Shown here: piece after piece, positions 18,522 through 25,083 of the stretch
Position numbering within the stretch: position 1 is the first letter of the stretch
How the letters are laid out: each line of letters starts with the position of its first letter
DNA from: SFWF01 sp045636705
GTDB taxonomy: Bacteria > Bacillota > Clostridia > Oscillospirales > Acutalibacteraceae
Assembly: GCA_045636705.1 (NCBI GenBank)
Contig: JAZTYA010000001.1
Location: forward strand, 1 to 55,727
Reading direction: 5' to 3'
Length of the DNA stretch: 55,727 nt
The notes under the pieces: generated by a model
What the model was told of the DNA's origin: nothing
What the model saw: only the letters and a program-made list of their open reading frames with translations
Database searches by the model: none
Translations under genes and position numbers: made by a program

Positions 18522-19070
18522 ATGAGAGTTATTACAGGACTGGCAAGAGGAAGACGCCTTAAAACCCTTCCCGGAAACGACGTAAGACCTACGTCTGACA
18601 GGGTTAAGGAAGGGCTTTTCAGTTCCTTGCAGTTTGATATTGAGGGCAGACGTTTTCTTGATTTGTTCGCAGGTAGCGGACAGATGGGAATTGAAGCCTT
18701 AAGCCGCGGATGTGCATCCTGCGTCTTTGTTGACGCTTCAAAGGAAGCCTTAAAGGTTATAAAGGAAAACGTATCGGCTTGTCGTTTTGAGGATAAATCC
18801 CGCATAGTAAACGGTGACGCTTTAAGTTTTCTTGCTACGTATAGCGGCACCTTTGATATTGCTTTTTTAGACCCACCATATAAAACCGAACTTTTAAGCA
18901 AGGCATTAACAGGTGTTTCAAAGATAATGAGCGATTATGGCAGTATTATTTGTGAGCACCCCTTTGACGTGGCTTTGCCCGACTCTGTGAATGGTTTTAA
19001 TGCCGTTAAGGTTTACACTTACGGAAAGATAAAACTTACCGTTTTTAAAAAGGAAAGTGAAGATGAATAA
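18522..19070 (+). CDS. rsmD: 16S rRNA (guanine966-N2)-methyltransferase
   Basis: 182-aa SAM-dependent methyltransferase of the small ribosomal subunit. It has RVITGLARGRRLKTLPG, PTSDRVKEGLFSSL, the SAM motif FLDLFAGSGQMGIEALSRG and the catalytic FLDPPY. The ATG at 18522 follows GGTGAT. It overlaps coaD by 8 bases; rsmD-coaD is a standard pair. Confidence 0.94.
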   Translation: MRVITGLARGRRLKTLPGNDVRPTSDRVKEGLFSSLQFDIEGRRFLDLFAGSGQMGIEALSRGCASCVFVDASKEALKVIKENVSACRFEDKSRIVNGDALSFLATYSGTFDIAFLDPPYKTELLSKALTGVSKIMSDYGSIICEHPFDVALPDSVNGFNAVKVYTYGKIKLTVFKKESEDE

Positions 19071-19557
19071 GACAATTGCGGTTTGTCCCGGAAGCTTTGA
19101 CCCCATAACAAAGGGACATCTGGATATTATTTCTCGCTCGGCGAAGATGTTTGACAAGGTTATAGTCGTTATTATGTCTAACGTCTATAAAACAAGCAGC
19201 ACATTCTCAATTGAGCAGAGAAAAGAAATGATTGAAAAGTCGGTAATGGACCTTGACAACGTTGAGGTTGATTACTATGACGGACTTCTTGCTGACTACG
19301 CGGCTTCTAAAAAAGCCGGCGTCATTATTAAGGGCCTTCGTGCTATGTCTGATTTTGAGTATGAATTTCAGATGGCACTTGCAAATAAAAAACTTAATCC
19401 TGAACTTGAAACTGTCTTTTTAACCACAAGCGCTGAAAATATGTATTTGAGTTCCAGCATGGTAAAACAGATTGCAAGTATGGGTGGCGATGTTTCGGAT
19501 TTTGTTCCGAAGGCTATTTCTGGTTATATTACTGAAAATTTGTTAGATAAAAATTAG
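19063..19557 (+). CDS. coaD: Pantetheine-phosphate adenylyltransferase
   Basis: 164-aa nucleotidyltransferase for the penultimate step of CoA synthesis. PGSFDPITKGHLDII carries the HxGH-type motif (here KGHLD), and the C-terminal YLSSSMVKQIASMGGDVSDFVP is typical. ATG at 19063 is spaced correctly from AGGAAAG, better than GTG at 19057. Confidence 0.95.
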   Translation: MNKTIAVCPGSFDPITKGHLDIISRSAKMFDKVIVVIMSNVYKTSSTFSIEQRKEMIEKSVMDLDNVEVDYYDGLLADYAASKKAGVIIKGLRAMSDFEYEFQMALANKKLNPELETVFLTTSAENMYLSSSMVKQIASMGGDVSDFVPKAISGYITENLLDKN

Positions 19558-19568
19558 GAGGAAATGAA

Positions 19569-20045
19569 ATGTCTATTGAAGAACTATTAGAACAATTTGA
19601 TGAAGTATTAGCAGGCGGAATTAAAATTCCCGGAAAGAAAACTGTTGTGGATGTAGAAAAGCTCCGTGCTCTTATTGACGACATCCGTCTTAACATCCCC
19701 GGCGAGATTAAGCAGGCTCGTGGCATTGTTGCTGACAGAGCTGACATTATTACTAACGCAAAGCGTGAAGCTGACGGCATCATTCGTGCTGCTGATGAGC
19801 GCGCTAAGGCTATGGTTGCTCAGGAAGAGATTACTAAGCTTGCTCAAGAAAAGGCTAGCGAGATTATCGCTACTGCACAAGCAAAGAGCCGTGAGATGAG
19901 AAAGGCTGCTCAGGAGTTCGTTGACGACATTATGCGTCGTGCAGACGAAGGTCTAACCGCTAACCTTGGCGAAATTAGAAAGACTCGCGCAGCATTAAAG
20001 CAGCAGGCTCCTACCGTTTCTGCACCTGCTACCGAGCAGAAATAA
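19569..20045 (+). CDS. Coiled-coil protein of unknown function downstream of coaD
   Basis: 158-aa charged, helical protein with no membrane segment. The N-terminus holds IPGKKTVVDVEKLRALIDDIRLNIPGEI, followed by about 90 residues of Ala/Glu/Lys/Arg-rich coiled coil and a flexible Ala/Pro/Thr tail. Related Clostridia proteins at the same locus are often annotated as 'ATPase' or V-type ATPase subunit H-like, but no nucleotide motif is visible, so that name is unsafe. A DivIVA/SepIVA-like scaffold role is only a guess. ATG follows AGGAGG, 11 bases after coaD. Confidence 0.7.
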   Translation: MSIEELLEQFDEVLAGGIKIPGKKTVVDVEKLRALIDDIRLNIPGEIKQARGIVADRADIITNAKREADGIIRAADERAKAMVAQEEITKLAQEKASEIIATAQAKSREMRKAAQEFVDDIMRRADEGLTANLGEIRKTRAALKQQAPTVSAPATEQK

Positions 20046-20060
20046 TTAAAACTTATTTTA

Positions 20061-20089
20061 GAAGGCCGAGAATTCTCGGTCTTCTTTTT
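20061..20089 (+). terminator. Intrinsic terminator after the coaD operon
   Basis: GAAGGCCGAGA / TCTCGGTCTTC stem with one mismatch, then six T's. Confidence 0.85.
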
Positions 20090-20116
20090 TATCCACAATT
20101 TAACGACAATTTTTGC

Positions 20117-20145
20117 TTGAATAGAAAAATTATATATGTTATACT
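20117..20145 (+). promoter_or_regulatory. Promoter of smpB
   Basis: TTGAAT, 17 bases, TATACT, 34 bases before the smpB ATG. Confidence 0.72.
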
Positions 20146-20179
20146 TTTAAGGCAGAAAGGTGGTGTCAGCTTAAACTTT

Positions 20180-20638
20180 ATGGAAAACACTAAAACGATA
20201 ACCACAAACAAAGCTGCATACCACGAGTATTTTGTGATAGAAAGCTTTGAAGCCGGAATTGAACTTACCGGCACCGAAATAAAGTCAATTCGTAAGGGTG
20301 GCGTTAACCTAAAAGACGCTTGGTGCAGTGTGGATGACGGCGAGATGTTTATAAAGCAGATGCATATCTCCCCTTACGACCACGGAAACATCTTTAATAA
20401 AGACCCCATGCGTGTTAGAAAACTGCTAATGCATAAACGAGAAATTATGCGACTTTTCGGTACGGTTAAGCAACAAGGTTTAGCTTTAGTTCCCCTCTCT
20501 CTTTATTTTAAGGGTTCGCTTGTAAAGGTACAGTTAGGACTTTGCAGAGGTAAAAAGCTTTATGACAAGCGCGCAGTAGCAGCCGAAAAGGCGGCAAACC
20601 GCGATATGCAAAGGGCAATAAAGGAACAAAACAGGTGA
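20180..20638 (+). CDS. smpB: SsrA-binding protein SmpB
   Basis: 152-aa tmRNA partner for rescue of stalled ribosomes. It shows NKAAYHEYFVIESFEAGIELTGTEIKSIRKG, KQMHISPYDHGN and the basic C-terminal tail KKLYDKRAVAAEKAANRDMQRAIKEQ. ATG at 20180 gives the family N-terminus; the Shine-Dalgarno AAGGTGG is farther away than usual. The gene lies 1 kb before ssrA, separated by one esterase gene, so the two halves of the trans-translation system are neighbours. Confidence 0.95.
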   Translation: MENTKTITTNKAAYHEYFVIESFEAGIELTGTEIKSIRKGGVNLKDAWCSVDDGEMFIKQMHISPYDHGNIFNKDPMRVRKLLMHKREIMRLFGTVKQQGLALVPLSLYFKGSLVKVQLGLCRGKKLYDKRAVAAEKAANRDMQRAIKEQNR

Positions 20639-20643
20639 TAAAA

Positions 20644-21480
20644 ATGAATTATAAGATAATTAACATCGACATTGACTATAAAAAAGCAAATGCGGAGCAT
20701 TATGGTTATCAGCCCACTATGACCCTTTATATGCCGGACAATTTAGACGAGGTTGAACCTAATCTTGTGCGCCCGACGGTTATTGTTTGTCCGGGTGGCG
20801 GATATGGTTTCACTTCAAAGCGTGAAGGCGAGCCTATTGCCTTAAGGTTTGCAGCCGCAGGACTTAATGCGGTTGTAGTTCATTACAGTTGTGCGCCTGC
20901 TCGTTTCCCCTGCCAATTGCTAGAACTCTCATCGGTTGTAGCAAAAGTTAGAGAAAACGCAAAAGAATGGAATGTTAATCCTGATAAAATAGTCGTTATG
21001 GGCTTTTCGGCAGGTGGACACCTTGCCGCAAGTTACGGAACTCTTTGGAATAAAGATTTTATAAAAGAGTATTTTGGATGGACTGGTGGAGAAAATAAAC
21101 CTGACGGTATGATTCTTTGCTATCCCGTAATAACCGCAGGTGAAAAGGCTCACAGAGGTTCGTTTATAAATCTTTTAGGCGACAGACAGGATGATGAGGA
21201 ACTACTCGAGCTTCTTTCTCCCGAAAAGCAGGTTAGCGAAGATACTCCTCGCGCATTTATCTGGCACACCTTTGAGGACCAGACTGTTCCTGTAGAAAAT
21301 TCACTTTTAATGGCTACTGCTTTAACCGAAAAAGGAATTAACACAGAACTTCATATTTATCCCAAGGGTTGCCACGGACTTTCTCTTTGCAACGATATCG
21401 TTTGCAAAAATTATAACGGCGCATACTCGGAAACTCAAAAGTGGATTGACGAGGCTATCCGCTGGGTTAAGGGGCTTTAA
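20644..21480 (+). CDS. Alpha/beta-hydrolase esterase (acetyl-xylan esterase/BD-FAE-like)
   Basis: 278-aa cytosolic hydrolase without a signal peptide. PTVIVCPGGGYGFTSKREGEPIAL is the oxyanion HGGG-type region, GFSAGGHLAASYG holds the nucleophile Ser (GxSxGG), and the Asp/His pair fits FEDQTVPVENS and the C-terminal KGCHGLSL. The family removes acetyl groups from sugars or small esters; the substrate cannot be read. ATG at 20644 follows AGGTG and the Shine-Dalgarno overlaps the smpB stop. Confidence 0.82.
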   Translation: MNYKIINIDIDYKKANAEHYGYQPTMTLYMPDNLDEVEPNLVRPTVIVCPGGGYGFTSKREGEPIALRFAAAGLNAVVVHYSCAPARFPCQLLELSSVVAKVRENAKEWNVNPDKIVVMGFSAGGHLAASYGTLWNKDFIKEYFGWTGGENKPDGMILCYPVITAGEKAHRGSFINLLGDRQDDEELLELLSPEKQVSEDTPRAFIWHTFEDQTVPVENSLLMATALTEKGINTELHIYPKGCHGLSLCNDIVCKNYNGAYSETQKWIDEAIRWVKGL

Positions 21481-21636
21481 TAACAAACCCTTCAAGGCGA
21501 AAACCTGTAATATATTACAGACTCTTTCGGGCGAAGGTATTTGGTGTGGAATTCGTTTTTTAAAGCGAAGGCGTATGCCGATACTCCTAGTTTCATAAGG
21601 CGAAGAGATGTGATAAATAATAAGTCTTTATACACG
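21481..21636 (+). promoter_or_regulatory. Upstream region of ssrA with a perfect palindrome
   Basis: No gene. It contains the perfect 16-bp palindrome CTGTAATATATTACAG (21505-21520) and four copies of (G/A)GCGAA on the plus strand. I could not identify a convincing -35/-10 pair for ssrA here. Confidence 0.4.
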
Positions 21637-21983
21637 GGGGTGTAAAGGTTTCGACGGGGGTTTTGAACAATCGAAAGCGAGCAGAGGTGCGGTACCTCTT
21701 TAAAAGCCGCAAACTTTTAAAATTAAACGACAACTCTAAAGTTGCTCTTGCTGCTTAATTAAGCGGCCGTCCGACCCGGTAGTACCGCGGACCGGCTAGG
21801 GCGTCGATTAGCGGTGAACGTGAACAAGGTAATGCCGATAGCCTTGTCATGAATTATCGGCTACTAAACACAAAAGCGTGACGGCCTGCTTTTGTGTGAG
21901 GGAATGTTGATGACCGTCTGCGCTCGGAGAGGTCGGTTTGGATAGACTTTCGGACAGGGGTTCGACTCCCCTCACCTCCACCA
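21637..21983 (+). ncRNA. ssrA: Transfer-messenger RNA (tmRNA)
   Basis: 347-base RNA. The 5' GGGGGTG pairs with 3' CACCTCC to form the tRNA acceptor, followed by discriminator A and an encoded CCA (21981-21983). GTTCGACTCCCC gives the T-arm loop. The tag reading frame ends NDNSKVALAA then TAA (about 21756-21758). The mobile element is joined exactly at the CCA end, so the mature RNA is intact. Confidence 0.95.
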
Positions 21984-21984
21984 A
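21976..21984 (+). other. Left attachment site core (attL)
   Basis: CTCCACCAA, the 3' end of tmRNA plus one base. The same nine bases recur at 35925-35933, inside the recombinase reading frame. The two copies bound the mobile element. Confidence 0.65.
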
Positions 21985-22060
21985 AGGGGTATAAAGCGAA
22001 CACCTATTATTTCAAAGACGTCTTTGCAATAACGGTGTGGCTCTAATACCTAAACAGACA

Positions 22061-22099
22061 AAGAGGATCAGATAGCTGCCTCTGCTATCTGATCCTCTT
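22061..22099. terminator. Strong bidirectional terminator at the left end of the element
   Basis: Perfect 16-bp stem: AAGAGGATCAGATAGC (22061-22076) pairs with 22084-22099. CGTTTT follows on the plus strand. It insulates ssrA from the leftward sigma/tail operon that ends at 22142. Confidence 0.85.
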
Positions 22100-22141
22100 C
22101 GTTTTATATCAACGTGCCGTGTAGCACGAAGCCCTGTCAAT

Positions 22142-22888
22142 CTATATACACAGTCCGCACCTTGCTTTGAGTGCATCAAAGTGTGCATTAAAAACTGTTT
22201 CTTTTTCTTTTATATTAGATAGGCGCTGCCGCCTCTTATTCGCAGGAGGTATATAAGTGTATTGCTCCAGCTCTGCCAATATTTCAGGTGTACGCAGCCT
22301 ACTCATAGCTGAATGACGTAACGAGGTTACCTGTGTCTGATCCAGCCCCATAGCCTCTGCTGTTTGTTCTACACTATGGCCAGAGTAATACTGTAGACGT
22401 ATTACTTCAGCCTCTTTGGGTGGTAATTTGTCAAGAGCAGCATCAAGAGCCTTACGCATTGCCTTTTTGTTGGCTCTCTGCGTTGACTCCTCAACAAAGT
22501 CCGTATCGTCGGCTATCACATCAGCAAGAGTTATTGTTTCCTTGTCATTAGCTACAGGAGCGTCAAAGCTGAGGGCGTACCTTAAAGGATCGTTTCTGCC
22601 CTTTGCCGTTCTTATGCCGGTTACTTCTGAAAACGCATTTTTTAGGGTATAACCTAAGATAGTTAAAAACGTACAATCTTTCTCCGGCTTATAATATTTT
22701 ACGGCGTTTACCACGGCAAAGAAGCCGCTGTCATACAGCTCATCAAATTCAACGTCTACACCCTCCGGCAATTTGCGCATACGCTCGTTTGCCTTTTTCT
22801 TGATAAATCGTTCCACTTGATCCCACAGCACAGGGTAGTATTCCGTCTTACCGTTTTGGATTTCTATTGCGAGTTCTTCATTGGTCAT
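22142..22888 (-). CDS. Sigma-70-family RNA polymerase sigma factor of the element
   Basis: 248-aa protein. Region 2-like part (about 40-100: FDELYDSGFFAVVNAVKYYKPEKDCTFLTIL) and region 4-like helix-turn-helix (about 150-205: LDKLPPKEAEVIRLQYYSGHSVEQTAEAMGLDQTQVTSLRHSAMSRLR) are recognisable, with an unusual C-terminal extension of about 45 residues. ATG at 22888 follows GGGAGG. It is the last gene of the leftward tail operon. It may direct element genes or redirect host polymerase; the target promoter is unknown. Confidence 0.8.
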   Translation of the reverse strand: MTNEELAIEIQNGKTEYYPVLWDQVERFIKKKANERMRKLPEGVDVEFDELYDSGFFAVVNAVKYYKPEKDCTFLTILGYTLKNAFSEVTGIRTAKGRNDPLRYALSFDAPVANDKETITLADVIADDTDFVEESTQRANKKAMRKALDAALDKLPPKEAEVIRLQYYSGHSVEQTAEAMGLDQTQVTSLRHSAMSRLRTPEILAELEQYTYIPPANKRRQRLSNIKEKETVFNAHFDALKARCGLCI

Positions 22889-22917
22889 GTAATACCTCCC
22901 TGTGCTGTGGTTTATTT

Positions 22918-24921
22918 TTAGCCGCCATTGGCAGCGATAATATTTTCAAGTGCCGCTATACGCTCCTCCAGTGTAGCTATAGTACCCTGTAGGGCCTGAA
23001 TAGTGGTATCTTTTTGTCCGTCTGCATCTTGCAGGGCTTTGATAGCTTCATCCGTCTGCGTGTCCGCAGCTTTAAGCAAATCAATATCACCCTTTATGGT
23101 ACTCAGCGTTTCCGTATGAGCGTCAATGCTGACCTTGTGAGCGTCTACGTCTGTGCGTAGGCCCTGCACCGCTTCAGCGTTTGCAGAAACAGTCTTTTGC
23201 TGTTCCGTGAGTGTTTCTTCAACCGTTTTAATTCTGCCGTCAAAACCGCCCACAGTCCCCTCTAACGCGCTGATAGAGGTAGTGTGCTGAGCTACTGTTT
23301 CCTTTAAGCCTGAAACGTCTGTAGCAGTGCCACTCTCTGAGTTTTCAAGGCTTGCCACTTTATCTTGCAGGGCTTTGATAGCTTCGGTCTGATCCAGCAT
23401 ACCGTCAAGCTGTACGGAGGCGGATATGCGGTAGGCGTTGATTTCGTCATCATAATAGATGCAGTTTTCCATAACGCCCTCTCCGTTGATACCCTTAAAG
23501 ACAATGTTACCTTCGTTGAAAGTAACCTCTGCCTTTACGATAGAGCCAGAGGCATAAGTAGACACGGAAGCTGTGCTGACGCTCTTTTTGACATTCAAGC
23601 CATTTTCAGCGTTCAGCGTAACGCCTGCATAATCAGTAGAGCTATCCAAAACGCCTTTGCTCTTCAGCTTGTCAGCCTCAGACAAAAACGGATAGGTGCG
23701 TACCATTTCATTACTGCTGGGAGCTGATATATCGGCTCTGTAGTCAATATCGAGGGATAAGGTCATTGTGTAAATTACACTGCACACCTTATCACCGATT
23801 TTCACCCAATCGCCCAGCTCTACGGCAGGATCATAACAAGCTCTTGTAGCTGTGTACGGAGAGTACACTAAGCCGTTGAAAGTGTCATACAGAGCTTTGC
23901 AAACATTGGCATTTGCATACGGGTTAGATTCTACTTTAATCTCAAAGCCTGTATCATCACCGCAGGAGTATTCGTTGCCGGCTTCGTCCGTCATAAGCAC
24001 CTTACTTACAACAAGATTTTTGCCGTTTGTGATTTTACCTACTACGATAGGCACGTTGATAAGCCCTCCTATTGCATCAGCACTGCCGTCTTTACCCCAT
24101 ACAAGATAATAGCCGTCAGAGGTAACAATAGGATTGTACTGCTCATCTGTAATATGCCTGTAGACAGGAATGAGAGAGGACGCAGCCTCACCGGGAGCGT
24201 CCGGCTGCACCTCAACACGCTCCTTGCCTGTGAGCTTGTAAGCCAGCCTGTAGTTTCCGCCCGTCATAATGGTGTTATAGTCCTCATCAATGATATTGAA
24301 CGTATCATCAGGACTGTTGATAATCGGTACAAGTCTTAACAGGTTTTCTTCTGTGATAATCCAGTTTCCGCCGTGTACTGCACCGATAAAGCCTAAAACC
24401 TGTTGCATAGTGCGTCCAGAGGGATAAGGTACTAAATAATCAACGCCTACATTGATCCTTGTACGGGGATCAATGCCGACGCCAATTCTTAGCGCTATTT
24501 CCTCTACGCAGGTTTTCATAGGCTTAGGCCATTCGTCCTCACTGTCGGTTTCGTCAACATACATTTGACCTGCCTTCAGCATGGAGTCATAGCAAGTAAG
24601 CGTTATAAGATTTTCGTTTACCTCCGGCAAATCAATGTAGAATGTACCGAAGTCCATAAACTCACTATACTGCTTACCGTCAGTGATACGTGCCTTAATG
24701 ATAACCGGGCTGCTGGTATCAATCACGTCATCTGTCATAACTGAGAGCTGCAAGGTTGCAGAGGTGCAGTTGCCTACAGACAAAGGATCAGACAGCAAAG
24801 CACGGTCAATCTTAGGCGCTGTTATCGCTGTGTAGGTTTTATTGCCGATTACTGCGATAGACTCAACACGGAATTTACCACGGGCGGCAAGTTTAGTCCA
24901 AATACTACTCCTGTGCCTCAT
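22918..24921 (-). CDS. Phage baseplate hub/tail tip protein with C-terminal coiled-coil fibre
   Basis: 667-aa protein. Residues 1-400 resemble siphophage tail-tip hub proteins: FRVESIAVIGNKTYTAITAPKI, LQLSVMTDDVIDTSSPVIIKARI, YIDLPEVNENLITLTCYDSMLKAGQ, GRTMQQVLGFIGAVHGGNWIITEE. From about 525 to 660 a long heptad coiled coil follows (LQDKVASLENSES ... IATLEERIAALENIIAANGG), as in trimeric receptor-binding fibres. No lytic or protease motif is visible. ATG at 24921 follows GGAGTGAG. It stands between the tape measure gene and the sigma gene and likely fixes host recognition of the particle. Confidence 0.78.
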   Translation of the reverse strand: MRHRSSIWTKLAARGKFRVESIAVIGNKTYTAITAPKIDRALLSDPLSVGNCTSATLQLSVMTDDVIDTSSPVIIKARITDGKQYSEFMDFGTFYIDLPEVNENLITLTCYDSMLKAGQMYVDETDSEDEWPKPMKTCVEEIALRIGVGIDPRTRINVGVDYLVPYPSGRTMQQVLGFIGAVHGGNWIITEENLLRLVPIINSPDDTFNIIDEDYNTIMTGGNYRLAYKLTGKERVEVQPDAPGEAASSLIPVYRHITDEQYNPIVTSDGYYLVWGKDGSADAIGGLINVPIVVGKITNGKNLVVSKVLMTDEAGNEYSCGDDTGFEIKVESNPYANANVCKALYDTFNGLVYSPYTATRACYDPAVELGDWVKIGDKVCSVIYTMTLSLDIDYRADISAPSSNEMVRTYPFLSEADKLKSKGVLDSSTDYAGVTLNAENGLNVKKSVSTASVSTYASGSIVKAEVTFNEGNIVFKGINGEGVMENCIYYDDEINAYRISASVQLDGMLDQTEAIKALQDKVASLENSESGTATDVSGLKETVAQHTTSISALEGTVGGFDGRIKTVEETLTEQQKTVSANAEAVQGLRTDVDAHKVSIDAHTETLSTIKGDIDLLKAADTQTDEAIKALQDADGQKDTTIQALQGTIATLEERIAALENIIAANGG

Positions 24922-24947
24922 ATAAAGCGCTCACTCCTCTCTGCGTA

Positions 24948-24976
24948 TTGCTTTTATTAGGAAAATGTGATATAAT
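24948..24976 (+). promoter_or_regulatory. Promoter of the tRNA-like small RNA
   Basis: TTGCTT, 17 bases, TATAAT on the plus strand, opposite to the flanking tail genes. The expected start (7 bases past the -10) is G24983, the first base of the tRNA-like acceptor stem. Confidence 0.8.
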
Positions 24977-24982
24977 AGATTT

Positions 24983-25083
24983 GCAAGTATGGTTTAGTAG
25001 GATGACACCGCAGCTTTGCGGAAACCCCGTGTGCAAATCCGGGTACTTGTGCCGGGTGCATTTCTGCACCCGGCTTTTTGTTT
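24983..25083 (+). ncRNA. tRNA-like small RNA lacking an anticodon loop, with terminator
   Basis: Residues 24983-25051 fold as a 69-base tRNA. Acceptor GCAAGTA (24983-24989) pairs with TACTTGT (25044-25050; a G.U first pair). TG is at positions 8-9. The D arm is GTT/GAC with AGTAGG in its loop. CCGCA/TGCGG form the anticodon stem but leave a loop of only four bases (GCTT). The T arm is CCCG..G / C.CGGG with one bulged T and loop TGCAAAT (canonical TTCAAAT). The discriminator G is followed by CCG, not CCA. An intrinsic terminator GCCGGGTGCA / TGCACCCGGC plus TTTTTG comes next. It cannot decode in the normal way. Function unknown. Confidence 0.72.

Noticed and set aside
24983..25051. Ordinary functional tRNA gene
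   Set aside because: The anticodon loop has only four bases, the T stem is bulged and no CCA follows, so it cannot be a normal decoding tRNA.
24983..25083. Known ribozyme or riboswitch (hammerhead, fluoride, PreQ1, cobalamin)
   Set aside because: GATGA and GAAAC-like strings occur, but the conserved cores of these classes are not present and no gene follows in that direction.
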